In this document: positions 27,414 through 36,068 of the stretch, one piece after another | Layout of the letters: every line of letters starts with the position of its first letter | How positions within the stretch are numbered: position 1 is the first letter of the stretch | NCBI RefSeq assembly: GCF_002895925.1 | Contig: NZ_NWUO01000006.1 | Coordinates: forward strand, 62,001-126,000 | Length of the DNA: 64,000 bases | Source: Mixta theicola | Lineage (GTDB): Bacteria; Pseudomonadota; Gammaproteobacteria; Enterobacterales; Enterobacteriaceae | Direction of reading: 5' to 3' | Notes under the pieces: generated by a model | The model's input: only the letters and a program-made list of their open reading frames with translations | What the model was told of the DNA's origin: nothing | Databases searched by the model: none | Made by a program: the position numbers and the translations under genes

Positions 27414-27656
27414 ATGGCTTATCCTCTCAGCTTTGCTATCGGGCCGCTCCGCCCGGCTTTTTAAGCGCCTTTCCTGCCCGCAAATCTCACGTTTTTTATC
27501 TGCCGTCACTTGCGGAATCGCCACAAAATACTAAATTTTAACTAATAGATTCCCTGGTGTTGGCGCAGATGCGCTCCCCGCTTGATGCGGGTTTTTTTTA
27601 TATTGTCTGCGTCAAGAGATGGTCATCTCATTTATTTCCCAATATGGAGAAAGGCA
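27414..27656 (+). other. Gene-free stretch with further T-tailed hairpins before the dehydrogenase
   Basis: No credible protein gene. CGGGC/GCCCG (27440-27455) is followed by GCTTTTT. A second terminator lies at 27577-27599. TTGCGG (27511-27516) with a 16-base spacer to TAAATT is a weak promoter candidate just upstream of that second terminator. The dehydrogenase ribosome site follows at about 27650. Confidence 0.45.
27577..27599 (+). terminator. Intrinsic terminator upstream of the zinc dehydrogenase
   Basis: CCCGC/GCGGG stem with loop TTGAT followed by eight T residues. Placed 58 bases before the dehydrogenase ATG, so it ends an upstream transcript or attenuates the gene. Confidence 0.75.
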
Positions 27657-28850
27657 ATGAAAGCATTGACTTATCATGGCCCGCATCGCGTCAAAGTAGA
27701 TAATGTTCCCGACCCCGGCCTCGAAGCGGCGGATGATATTATTTTGCGTGTGACGGCGACGGCGATTTGTGGTTCCGATCTGCATCTCTATCGCGGCAAG
27801 ATCCCTGGCACTTCCCACGGTGATATTTTTGGCCATGAGTTTATGGGCGAAGTGGTTGAGGCTGGCCCGGAAGTGACGGCGGTACAGAAGGGAGACCGGG
27901 TGGTTATTCCTTTCGTCATTGCCTGTGGCGACTGTTTTTTCTGCCGTTTGCAAGAATACGCCGCCTGCGAAACCACTAATCCTGGCCGTGGCGCGATTCT
28001 GAATAAAAAACAGATTACCTCACCGGCTGCGCTGTTTGGCTTCAGCAAGCTGTACGGCGGCGTGCCGGGCGGCCAGGCGGAATACGTGCGCGTACCAAAA
28101 GCGAATACCGGCCCCTTTAAAGTGCCGCCGGTTCTGGCCGATGATCAGGTGCTGTTTTTATCCGACATTTTACCGACGGCCTGGCAGGCAGTGAAAAATG
28201 CGCAGGTGACTAAGGGCAGCAGCCTGGCAATTTTTGGCGCCGGCCCGGTGGGCCTGTTGACCGCCGCCTGCGCACGTATGCTGGGCGCGGAAAAGATCTT
28301 TATGGTGGATCACCATCCCTATCGGCTGGCGTTTGCCCGCGATCGCTATGATGTCATTCCCATCAACTTTGATGAAAACGACGATCCGGCCGCCTTCATT
28401 ATTGAGAACACCACTAATCATCGCGGCGTCGATGCGGTGATTGATGCGGTGGGCTTTGAAGCGAAAGGTAGCCTGACCGAAACCGTGATGACCAATCTGA
28501 AGCTGGAAGGCAGCAGCGGCAAAGCGTTACGCCAGTGCATTGCCGCAGTGCGCCGCGGCGGGATTGTTAGCGTACCGGGCGTTTACGCGGGCTTTATCCA
28601 CGGCTTCCTGTTTGGCGATGCGTTTGATAAAGGACTGACGTTTAGAATGGGCCAGACGCACGTTCAGGCCTATCTGCCGGAGCTGCTGAATTTGATTGAG
28701 CAGGGCTTTATCAAGCCGGAAGAGATTATTACCCACCATATGCCGCTGGAGCGGGCGGAAGAAGCCTATAAGATTTTTGAAAAGCGTGAGGAAGAGTGCC
28801 GCAAAGTTATTCTGGTGCCGGGCCTGACGGAAACGCTACGTCACGTTTAG
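27657..28850 (+). CDS. Zinc-dependent dehydrogenase, formaldehyde-dehydrogenase-like
   Basis: A 397-residue medium-chain dehydrogenase. Catalytic zinc ligands lie in ICGSDLHLY and GHEFMGEV; the four structural zinc cysteines lie in [15 protein letters not shown]. The Rossmann motif is FGAGPVGLL with an acidic residue (VDHHPYRL) that favours NAD. The long insert and the [14 protein letters not shown] segment place it with glutathione-independent formaldehyde dehydrogenase/dismutase-like enzymes. The ATG at 27657 follows GAGAAAGG; the open frame from 27582 includes the terminator and is rejected. A paralogue sits at 43105. The substrate is not known. Confidence 0.87.
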   Translation: MKALTYHGPHRVKVDNVPDPGLEAADDIILRVTATAICGSDLHLYRGKIPGTSHGDIFGHEFMGEVVEAGPEVTAVQKGDRVVIPFVIACGDCFFCRLQEYAACETTNPGRGAILNKKQITSPAALFGFSKLYGGVPGGQAEYVRVPKANTGPFKVPPVLADDQVLFLSDILPTAWQAVKNAQVTKGSSLAIFGAGPVGLLTAACARMLGAEKIFMVDHHPYRLAFARDRYDVIPINFDENDDPAAFIIENTTNHRGVDAVIDAVGFEAKGSLTETVMTNLKLEGSSGKALRQCIAAVRRGGIVSVPGVYAGFIHGFLFGDAFDKGLTFRMGQTHVQAYLPELLNLIEQGFIKPEEIITHHMPLERAEEAYKIFEKREEECRKVILVPGLTETLRHV

Positions 28851-28873
28851 CCGCCGGTTCAGGTTTTATCCAC

Positions 28874-28907
28874 GGGTTTCAGTCGCAATGCTGAAACCCC
28901 TGTTTTA
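28874..28907 (+). terminator. Terminator after the zinc dehydrogenase
   Basis: A perfect 9-bp stem GGGTTTCAG/CTGAAACCC followed by CTGTTTTA, 24 bases past the stop. Confidence 0.75.
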
Positions 28908-28920
28908 TCCGCTGCGCCGT

Positions 28921-28946
28921 AAAATTCCCCGTCTTTGATGGCGGGG
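28921..28946 (-). terminator. Candidate terminator of the PncC-like gene
   Basis: CCCCG/CGGGG stem with a 10-base loop; on the minus strand it is followed by AATTTT, 12 bases past the stop of the amidase gene. Confidence 0.5.
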
Positions 28947-28958
28947 AGAATGTCATCG

Positions 28959-29456
28959 TTAGCCGTTCGCTTCTTTCAGCAGCGCCATCAGTCGGGTGAG
29001 GGCGAAAAGCGCCGCCTGGTTGATAACGGATTCGCTGTCACCGCTAAAATGCTTCATCTCCGCCTTTATCGTCCCGTCAGGTAAGCCCCAGCCAAACCAG
29101 ATAGTGCCGGCTGGCGTACCGTCCGGGCCATCGTCAGGCCCGGCATAGCCGGTAACCGACAGGCTCACCGCTTCGCCGGACTGCGCCTTTGCGCCCGCCG
29201 CCATCTCTCTGGCGGTTGGCTGGCTGACGGCGGTAAATTTTTCCAGCGTCCGTTCGTCAACCTTCAACAGGCGCATTTTGGCTTCATTGGTATAGGTTAC
29301 GAAGCCGCTGCTGAAATAGTCGGCGCTGCTGCTGGCGGAACACATCGACATGCTGACCAGCCCGCCGGTACAGGACTCTGCCGTTGCCAGCTTAACCTTG
29401 GCTGCCGTAAGCATTTCTCCCAGCTGTGAAGCAGCCTGCCGCAGTTGTTCATTCAT
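28959..29456 (-). CDS. CinA/PncC-family nicotinamide-nucleotide amidase-like protein
   Basis: A 165-residue single-domain protein of the CinA C-terminal family, which hydrolyses NMN to nicotinate mononucleotide and ammonia in pyridine-nucleotide salvage. The core motifs TAESCTGGLVS (about 25-35), SSGFVTYTNEAK and VTGYAGPDDGPDGTPAGTIW are present. The length fits the short PncC/YdeJ forms. The glycine loop differs slightly from true PncC (TGIAGPGGGT), so it may be a YdeJ-like paralogue whose activity is unproven. An AAGGAGAACGAG ribosome site precedes the ATG. Confidence 0.82.
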   Translation of the reverse strand: MNEQLRQAASQLGEMLTAAKVKLATAESCTGGLVSMSMCSASSSADYFSSGFVTYTNEAKMRLLKVDERTLEKFTAVSQPTAREMAAGAKAQSGEAVSLSVTGYAGPDDGPDGTPAGTIWFGWGLPDGTIKAEMKHFSGDSESVINQAALFALTRLMALLKEANG

Positions 29457-29848
29457 TCTCGTTCTCCTTACACGGGTGAATAAACTAAGTGTAGAAGACG
29501 CGCTTTATTTTAGCGGGAATAAATCTATTACCTAATTCAGAAAATTCGTGATGCGCTGGGCTGATTATTCTGGCTATTGATCGATGCGTGAATTAACCAC
29601 GTGATATTTCTTGATTTGCTTAATCAGTCAATAACAGAAGATGGAATGAAATATTATTTATTATTGGTTAATAAATAAGTAACCCGTAATCATGCTATTG
29701 TATTAATAACAATGATATTTTTGTGCGCGCCTTTTTACTGTTTAAATTCTGCTTTATAAATGAGTAATGATTATCTCCTCCTGGCTTCGGGCGGTATTTT
29801 TTCTCTTGTCGGCAGAAAATAAACGAGGACTAAGAGGAATGAACAGCA
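29457..29848. other. AT-rich upstream region of the autotransporter gene
   Basis: About 390 bases without a gene, very AT-rich from 29600 to 29770. ATTGT-N7-ACAAT (near 29696-29712) is a small inverted repeat. AAGAGGA (29832-29838) is the ribosome site for the ATG at 29849; an ATG at 29839 would give only nine codons. Confidence 0.5.
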
Positions 29849-32692
29849 ATGATTACACTTTTATTTAAAACAACTCCGTTAGTCAGATTTATCCGGCACC
29901 GGGTTACGCTTAGCGGCACGTTATCGATTTCATTATTCTCCTTTATTCCTGCCGTATGTGATGCGGCCTTGCTTACGGCCGTTTCCGTTGAAAAGAATGC
30001 TATTTTGCGGCTGAACGATGGCGATCAAATAACGGTGACGGGTAGCGAAAATAATCTTTGTGGTATATGCAACGGCACCGGCGCAACGAATAGCACGATT
30101 AATTTAGGTAATAATGTTAGCATTAATGTTAATGGGCCGGTAGCGGGTGGTATTATGCTGAAGGGCAATAATTCCACGCTACAGGCTAATCAGTTAAAGG
30201 TTAATGTTAATGGCCAATATGGCATTCAGGTGGATGCAAAGGATGCGCAAATTAATTTAGGTAGCGGCAGCCGGATTGAATTAAATAATAATACGCTGAT
30301 GGCCAACGGAATTTATCTTAGTAATCGCTCTTTTTTATCAGCGGATGCGCTAACTATTATTACTCATGGCGTGGGCAGCGGGTTATATATTTCCGATGCG
30401 GGAAGCCGGGTGGATATTGGCGAGAATTCGCTTATTCAGACGCAGGGCGCGCAGGCAACCGGCATCTATATTTTTGGCCGGAATAATAGCGCTTCCGGCG
30501 TACCGGCCAGCCTGAAGGCGAACCGGCTTACCGTTACGACCGCAGGCGATTTAGCCTACGGTATGAATATTCAGGCCAATGCAGCGGTGAATTTAGGTCG
30601 TGGAAGCCGGATTGAAACCCTTGGCGAAGGCGCGATGGGGATTTGGAATCTGGGGGTGCTGACGGCGGATGAACTGCATATTAAAACCGCAGGCGGTAAT
30701 CGCGCTAACGCGCTGGAAGTACGGCAGCAGGGCGTGGCGAGCATTGGCGCCGGCAGTTCGCTTTACAGTGAAAACAGCGGCGCGCTGGTTGCCAGCGGCG
30801 ATGCGGCGACGGCGAACTTTAACGGTAGCGAAACGCAGCGTAACCAGATTTTTTCCGGCGGCTCGTATGCCGTCTCGGCGCAGTTTGACGGGGCCAGAGT
30901 CAATCTCTCCTGGAGCGATATTGTTATCCGCAGCAGCAACGGGCTGGCAACAGGCATTTGGGCGCTGGGCGGCGGACAGGTGCAGGGCGATAACCTGGCG
31001 ATTACCGGCAACAGCGGGACGATTGGCGTGTATGCCATGTCCGACAGCGAGGTTGATTTAACCGGGAAAACGGAGATTCGAATGGCCTCGCCGCTGGATA
31101 TGGCGCTGGGCACGCAGCATAACTCCGGCTATCGCGCCAGCCGCATCAGCCTGAGCGGGCTGATCGATATTGTCGGCAGCGTCAATGCCGCTGGCGGCAA
31201 GATCGCTCTGGATATGGCGGCGGGTTCGCAACTGACGGGCGTGACCGCCAGCGACGGGGTTAACGGCGGCTATCTGAACATGAAAATGGACCACAGCCAG
31301 TGGAATATGCCGGGTAACTCGGTAGTAGATCATTTAACCCTGAACAACAGCACGGTTAACTTTATGGCCGGAGAGGCCGGATCGCGCCTTACGGTCGGTA
31401 ACCTGGCGGGAAGCGGCACCTTCGCGCTGATGACGGATATTATGGCTGGCCGCAGCGATCGGCTGGTGGTGACCGGCAGCAGCACAGGCAGCCATTATTT
31501 GCAGATACGCAATCGCGGCGATATGCAGACTACCGGCCAGGAAGTGCTGACGGTAGTGGAAACGCAGGATGGCCTGGCGCGCTTTACGCTTTCAACCACT
31601 ACGGAAAAAGTGGAGATGGGCGGCTATCTCTATGGACTGCAACAGACAGGAGCGAACTGGCAGCTGGCTGCCACCGGCGTGGCAGATACGCCCGCGCCGC
31701 CGGGGCCTGCGCCAGAACCGGAACCGGAACCTGCCCCCGATCTGACGCCAGAACCGGCTCCCGCACCTACGCAGCCGGAGCTAACCAGCACGGCCGATGC
31801 AGGCGCTAACTTCCTGAATAGCAATTATCTGATTAACTACGCGCAGATGCAGACGCTGATGCAGCGCTTTGGCGATCTACGGCAAAAAAATAGTACGGGC
31901 AACGGCTGGATCCGCGGCATCAGCGGACGCTTCAATGATTTTGCCGATAGCAGGCTAAGCCGCTTTAGCCTGAGCTATTCCGGCATGCAGTTTGGCGTTG
32001 ATAAACAGATTGCGCCTGCAACGCCCGTCACGTTGGGCGTTTTTATGGGGGTAACCAACGGCAAGTCCCATTACGCTTCCGGCAGCGGCGATCAAACGTC
32101 GAAACATGTCGGCCTGTATATCACCGCGCTGGCGGATAACGGCCTGTGGCTGGATGGCCTGGTAAAATATGCGCAGATGAAAAACAGCTTTAACGTCAGG
32201 GACTCTCAGGGGAAAACGGTCGTCGGCTATGGCGCAACGGATAACTACAGCGCATCACTGGAGAGCGGAAAACGCATTAACCTGACATCGGCCCGGCAGG
32301 GCTTCTATCTTGAGCCGCAGCTGCAGCTAAGCTGGAGCCGTCAAAACAGGGATCGTCTGGCAGCCTCCAACGGCCTGCGTATCGACCTCGACGGCTATGA
32401 TTCCCTGCTGGGGCGCGCCAGCGCGCAGCTCGGCTATCGTATGCAGCAGAACGGCTTACGGCTTAATCTCTACCTGAAAAGCGGCATCGTGCGCGAATTT
32501 AAAGGCGAAGCCGGTTACCGTCTTAACGGTTCGCCGGAGCGACACAGCTTTAAAGGCAGCTGGTGGCATCACGGCGTGGGCGTTAGCGCAAATATTGCCT
32601 CACAGCACGTTATCTATGTTGAGGGCGACAGTTCTACCGGTCAGCAGTTTAATCAGCGGCGGTTCAACGCTGGCTATCGCTTTAGCTTCTGA
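29849..32692 (+). CDS. Autotransporter (type Va) with pertactin-like passenger
   Basis: A 947-residue outer-membrane protein. A signal peptide (about residues 1-39, hydrophobic core LSISLFSFIPAV, likely cut after CDA) leads into a glycine/asparagine-rich beta-helical passenger. A proline/glutamate linker (APEPEPEPAPDLTPEPAPAP, about 615-640) precedes the C-terminal autotransporter barrel (about 680-947), which ends in the aromatic GYRFSF. The passenger has an early CGIC motif, unusual because passengers usually avoid cysteine. No protease triad is seen, so an adhesin or biofilm role is the best guess. The first ~600 bases are far AT-richer than the rest, suggesting a mosaic gene. It is monocistronic. 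Confidence 0.88.
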   Translation: MITLLFKTTPLVRFIRHRVTLSGTLSISLFSFIPAVCDAALLTAVSVEKNAILRLNDGDQITVTGSENNLCGICNGTGATNSTINLGNNVSINVNGPVAGGIMLKGNNSTLQANQLKVNVNGQYGIQVDAKDAQINLGSGSRIELNNNTLMANGIYLSNRSFLSADALTIITHGVGSGLYISDAGSRVDIGENSLIQTQGAQATGIYIFGRNNSASGVPASLKANRLTVTTAGDLAYGMNIQANAAVNLGRGSRIETLGEGAMGIWNLGVLTADELHIKTAGGNRANALEVRQQGVASIGAGSSLYSENSGALVASGDAATANFNGSETQRNQIFSGGSYAVSAQFDGARVNLSWSDIVIRSSNGLATGIWALGGGQVQGDNLAITGNSGTIGVYAMSDSEVDLTGKTEIRMASPLDMALGTQHNSGYRASRISLSGLIDIVGSVNAAGGKIALDMAAGSQLTGVTASDGVNGGYLNMKMDHSQWNMPGNSVVDHLTLNNSTVNFMAGEAGSRLTVGNLAGSGTFALMTDIMAGRSDRLVVTGSSTGSHYLQIRNRGDMQTTGQEVLTVVETQDGLARFTLSTTTEKVEMGGYLYGLQQTGANWQLAATGVADTPAPPGPAPEPEPEPAPDLTPEPAPAPTQPELTSTADAGANFLNSNYLINYAQMQTLMQRFGDLRQKNSTGNGWIRGISGRFNDFADSRLSRFSLSYSGMQFGVDKQIAPATPVTLGVFMGVTNGKSHYASGSGDQTSKHVGLYITALADNGLWLDGLVKYAQMKNSFNVRDSQGKTVVGYGATDNYSASLESGKRINLTSARQGFYLEPQLQLSWSRQNRDRLAASNGLRIDLDGYDSLLGRASAQLGYRMQQNGLRLNLYLKSGIVREFKGEAGYRLNGSPERHSFKGSWWHHGVGVSANIASQHVIYVEGDSSTGQQFNQRRFNAGYRFSF

Positions 32693-32819
32693 CCTTATCG
32701 CTTCCATCTGCCTTTACCTGAGCAGCGTGCCTGGTCGGCCTGATGGCGCTTATATTTTGGCGTACAATGAAGGCCGGATACATTTCATCAGATGTCGATC
32801 GGGATTTAGCAACGTTAAT

Positions 32820-33860
32820 ATGATAAGCGCGGGAAAATTTTTTGATGGCCACAACGATTTGTTGCTGCGCCTGTGGGTAAATCATGCGGATAATCCGGCG
32901 TCGGCCTTTTTTGCCGGACGGGAGCAGGGGCATCTCGATTTTCCACGTATGCGTCAGGGCGGTTTTGCTGGCGGCCTGTTTGCGGTCTTTGTGCCGCCGG
33001 TTGCCTGGCTGGCCGGAGAGCGCGGTCAGGAGGTTGCCCGCGTGCAGGCGCAGCACGACGCGCTGGCGATTGCCGAGGCGCAAATCGCCATTCTGCACCA
33101 GCTGGCGCAGGCGTCCGCAGGCCGGGCGCGGTTGTGCCTGACGGCCACTGAGATTGAACAGTGCCTGCAACAGGATGTGCTGGCGCTGGTGATGCATATC
33201 GAAGGCGCGGAAATGCTTGATGAGGAGCTAACGCTGCTGGATCGCTTTTATCACCTCGGCCTGCGCAGCATTGGGCCGTTCTGGAATTTGCCCAATCGCT
33301 TCGGCGTCGGCGTGAGCGGCGGCTTCCCCGGCTCGCCCGATACCGGCGACGGGATGACGGCGGCGGGCAAAGCGCTGATCCGCGCCTGCAATCAGCGACG
33401 GCTACTGATTGATCTTTCCCATATGAACGAGAAAACGTTCTGGCAAACGGCGGAGCTGAGCGATGCGCCGCTGGTGGCCACGCATTCCAATGCGCACGCG
33501 CTTTGCGCCCAGCCGCGCAACCTGACCAATGCGCAGCTGGAGGCGATTGCCGCCAGCGACGGCTTTGTCGGCGTTAACTTTGGCAACGCCTTTCTGCGCG
33601 CCGATGGGCAACGCAACGCCGACACATCCCTTAACGAGATTGTTAACCATTTGTGTTTTCTGCTTGATAAATTAGGGGAAGATCGCGTTGGCTTTGGTTC
33701 TGATTTTGACGGTATTAGCGTGCCGGAAAGCCTGGGCGACGTCGCCGGTATGCCCTCGCTTTTTAACGCGTTAACGGCCGCAGGCATTGATGCGGATCTG
33801 CAGGAGAAGCTGGCCTGGCGCAACTGGCTGCGGGTGTTAAAGCGCACGTGGGGTCAATAG
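32820..33860 (+). CDS. Membrane dipeptidase (peptidase M19), next to pqq operon
   Basis: A 346-residue zinc dipeptidase of the renal dipeptidase family. Metal-site landmarks are FFDGHNDLLLRL (HxD), MHIEGAEML (Glu), THSNAHALC (His) and FGSDFDGI near the C-terminus. No signal peptide is visible, so it is probably cytoplasmic. The ATG at 32820 starts the family domain at once; the frame open from 32595 overlaps the autotransporter gene and is not conserved. It lies 129 bases before pqqA in the same direction. A role in trimming PqqA-derived peptides is possible but unproven. Confidence 0.85.
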   Translation: MISAGKFFDGHNDLLLRLWVNHADNPASAFFAGREQGHLDFPRMRQGGFAGGLFAVFVPPVAWLAGERGQEVARVQAQHDALAIAEAQIAILHQLAQASAGRARLCLTATEIEQCLQQDVLALVMHIEGAEMLDEELTLLDRFYHLGLRSIGPFWNLPNRFGVGVSGGFPGSPDTGDGMTAAGKALIRACNQRRLLIDLSHMNEKTFWQTAELSDAPLVATHSNAHALCAQPRNLTNAQLEAIAASDGFVGVNFGNAFLRADGQRNADTSLNEIVNHLCFLLDKLGEDRVGFGSDFDGISVPESLGDVAGMPSLFNALTAAGIDADLQEKLAWRNWLRVLKRTWGQ

Positions 33861-33926
33861 AAAAGTTGCGATCAAGGTCACATTAGAGCAACATCTGCGC
33901 TGCCAAATTTTCATATTTGACAACTT

Positions 33927-33962
33927 ACGGATTGCCTGCCGCAATTAATAGCGACAATCCGT
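33927..33962 (+). promoter_or_regulatory. Inverted repeat in the pqqA leader
   Basis: ACGGATTG (33927-33934) and CAATCCGT (33955-33962) are perfect 8-bp arms 20 bases apart, ending 27 bases before the pqqA ATG. A TTGACA lies just upstream at 33917-33922. It could be an operator or a 5' leader hairpin that stabilises the abundant pqqA message. Confidence 0.5.
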
Positions 33963-33989
33963 CATTTCAACATCAAGAGGAGCAACCTT

Positions 33990-34067
33990 ATGTCTGCATG
34001 GATCAAACCTGCATTTGAAGATTTACGTCTGGGTCTGGAAGTGACTCTGTACATTTCCAACCGTTAA
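33990..34067 (+). CDS. pqqA: PQQ precursor peptide PqqA
   Basis: A 25-residue ribosomally made precursor of pyrroloquinoline quinone. The peptide ends LRLGLEVTLYISNR; the conserved Glu17 and Tyr21, spaced E-V-T-L-Y, are the two residues that PqqE cross-links and that become PQQ. AAGAGGAGC is a strong ribosome site before the ATG. It is the first gene of pqqABCDEF and is followed by a hairpin that would make its message more abundant than the distal genes. Confidence 0.96.
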   Translation: MSAWIKPAFEDLRLGLEVTLYISNR

Positions 34068-34074
34068 TCCCTGT

Positions 34075-34093
34075 GCCCGCGTTCGTCGCGGGC
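34075..34093 (+). terminator. Partial terminator/processing hairpin between pqqA and pqqB
   Basis: A perfect 7-bp stem GCCCGCG/CGCGGGC with loop TTCGT, then CTGTTTCTTTCC. Its place after pqqA fits attenuation, giving excess precursor over enzymes. Confidence 0.7.
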
Positions 34094-34120
34094 CTGTTTC
34101 TTTCCTTTCCCGGTTAACAC

Positions 34121-35032
34121 ATGCAGATCAAAGTTCTTGGCTCCGCGGCTGGCGGAGGGTTCCCGCAATGGAACTGTAACTGTAAAAACTGCCAGGGCGT
34201 GCGTAACGGCACGATGAAAACCTCACGGCGTACGCAATCCTCTATCGCGATTAGCGACAACGGAAAAGATTGGGTGCTGTGCAATGTCTCTCCCGATATT
34301 TGCCATCAGCTGCTGGCTTCGCCCGAATTGAATAATCCCGACGTGCTGCGCGGCACCGGCATTGGCGCCATTATCCTCACCGACAGCCAAATCGATCACA
34401 GCGCGGGCTTACTCAATTTGCGTGAAGGCTGTCCGCACCATGTCTGGTGTACAGATGAGGTCCATCAGGATCTTACTACCGGCTTTCCGGTATTCACCAT
34501 GCTTTCCCACTGGAACGGCGGCCTGATCCATCATGCCATCGTGCCGGAACAGACGTTCAGCGTCAGCGTATGCCAAAGCCTGCGCTTTACCGCCATTCCG
34601 CTGTTGAGCAACGCGCCGCCTTACTCGCCGTATCGCGACCGTCCGCTGCCGGGCCACAACGTGGCGCTGTTTATCGAAGACGGCAACAGCGGTAAAAGCC
34701 TGCTGTATGCGCCGGGGCTGGGCGAGCCGGACAATGCGCTGATGCCGTGGCTGCAAAAGGCGGATTGCCTGCTGATCGACGGCACGCTGTGGCGTGATAA
34801 CGAGCTGGCGGCGACCGGCGTTGGCAAAAATACCGGTAAAGATATGGGCCATCTGGCGCTGTCGGAAGAACAGGGCCTGGCCGCGCTGCTGGCGTCGCTA
34901 CCGGCAGAACGCAAAATCCTGATTCATATTAACAACACCAACCCCATCCTGGATGAAGCGTCTGCCGAGCGCCAAAGCCTGACGCAGCAGGGCATTGAAG
35001 TGAGCTGGGATGGCATGTTAATCGAGGTATAA
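34121..35032 (+). CDS. pqqB: PQQ biosynthesis protein PqqB
   Basis: A 303-residue metallo-beta-lactamase-fold protein. It opens with [20 protein letters not shown], the family signature with a CxCxxC-like zinc knot. The metal region is [11 protein letters not shown], where the usual HxHxDH is altered, as is normal for PqqB. It is reported to be an iron-dependent hydroxylase acting on the cross-linked Glu-Tyr intermediate. It lies 53 bases after pqqA and 2 bases before pqqC. Confidence 0.95.
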   Translation: MQIKVLGSAAGGGFPQWNCNCKNCQGVRNGTMKTSRRTQSSIAISDNGKDWVLCNVSPDICHQLLASPELNNPDVLRGTGIGAIILTDSQIDHSAGLLNLREGCPHHVWCTDEVHQDLTTGFPVFTMLSHWNGGLIHHAIVPEQTFSVSVCQSLRFTAIPLLSNAPPYSPYRDRPLPGHNVALFIEDGNSGKSLLYAPGLGEPDNALMPWLQKADCLLIDGTLWRDNELAATGVGKNTGKDMGHLALSEEQGLAALLASLPAERKILIHINNTNPILDEASAERQSLTQQGIEVSWDGMLIEV

Positions 35033-35034
35033 CC

Positions 35035-35790
35035 ATGACGCAGACACAGCCGCTCTCGCCGCAGGCTTTTGAACAGGCGCTGCGCGCTAAAGGCGCTTAT
35101 TACCATATTCATCATCCCTACCACATCGCGATGCACAACGGCAAAGCGACGCGTGAGCAAATTCAGGGCTGGGTGGCGAACCGCTACTACTATCAGACCA
35201 ATATTCCGCTGAAGGATGCCGCCATTATGGCTAACTGCCCGCATCCGGAGGTACGTCGCAAATGGGTGCAGCGCATTCTCGATCACGACGGCTACGGCGA
35301 CAGCGAAGGCGGCATCGAGGCCTGGCTGCGGCTGGGCGAGGCGGTAGGTCTGGATCGCGAAGTGGTGCAGTCGGAAGCGCTGGTGCTGCCTGGCGTACGC
35401 TTCGCCGTAGATGCCTATGTCAACTTCGCCCGCCGCGCCAACTGGCAGGAGGCGGCCTGTAGCTCGCTGACCGAGCTGTTTGCGCCACAGATCCATCAGG
35501 CGCGGCTCGACAGCTGGCCGCAGCACTATCCGTGGATCGAAGCGGAAGGCTATGACTATTTCCGCAGTCGGCTGAGCCAGGCAAACCGCGACGTGGAGCA
35601 TGGTCTGCAGCTGGCGCTGGAGTATTGCGATACGGTAGAGAAGCAGCAGCGGATGCTGGAAATCCTGCAGTTCAAGCTGGATATTCTGTGGAGCATGCTG
35701 GATGCGATGACGATGGCTTACGAAATGAAACGACCGCCTTACCATACGGTAACGGCGGATCTCGCCTGGCATAAAACGAGACTGGTGTAA
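35035..35790 (+). CDS. pqqC: Pyrroloquinoline-quinone synthase PqqC
   Basis: A 251-residue cofactor-free oxidase that catalyses the last step, ring closure and eight-electron oxidation of AHQQ to PQQ. The segments [40 protein letters not shown] and [11 protein letters not shown] carry the active-site His, Arg and Tyr residues of the family. Its stop overlaps the pqqD start by one base (TAATG), which indicates translational coupling. Confidence 0.96.
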   Translation: MTQTQPLSPQAFEQALRAKGAYYHIHHPYHIAMHNGKATREQIQGWVANRYYYQTNIPLKDAAIMANCPHPEVRRKWVQRILDHDGYGDSEGGIEAWLRLGEAVGLDREVVQSEALVLPGVRFAVDAYVNFARRANWQEAACSSLTELFAPQIHQARLDSWPQHYPWIEAEGYDYFRSRLSQANRDVEHGLQLALEYCDTVEKQQRMLEILQFKLDILWSMLDAMTMAYEMKRPPYHTVTADLAWHKTRLV

Positions 35791-36068
35791 TGGAAATCAA
35801 CGCTTCACAGACGCCGCAGTTCCGCCGCGGCTTTCGCCTGCAGTGGGAAGAGGCGCAAAACTGTCATGTCATCCTCTACCCGGAAGGGATGGCGCGACTG
35901 AACGGCAGCGCCGCTGAAATTTTACTGCTGGTGGACGGTAAGCGGACGCTGGGCGAGATTATCGCCGAACTGAACGCGCGCTTCCCTGACGTGCCCGATC
36001 TGGGCAATGACGTAACTGATTTTTTTGGCAAGGCCTATGAACAGAAGTGGATCATCTTCCGTGACTGA
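35790..36068 (+). CDS. pqqD: PqqA-binding chaperone PqqD
   Basis: A 92-residue peptide chaperone (RiPP recognition element fold) that binds PqqA and presents it to PqqE. Segments [20 protein letters not shown] and [20 protein letters not shown] match the winged-helix RRE. It is coupled to pqqC at its start and overlaps pqqE at its end. Confidence 0.95.
   Translation: MEINASQTPQFRRGFRLQWEEAQNCHVILYPEGMARLNGSAAEILLLVDGKRTLGEIIAELNARFPDVPDLGNDVTDFFGKAYEQKWIIFRD

Noticed and set aside
27335-27541. 68-codon frame across the terminator cluster
   Set aside because: It reads straight through strong intrinsic terminators and shows no family resemblance.
29839-29868. Nine-codon upstream ORF before the autotransporter
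   Set aside because: Its ATG touches the ribosome site (no spacing), so it is unlikely to be translated.
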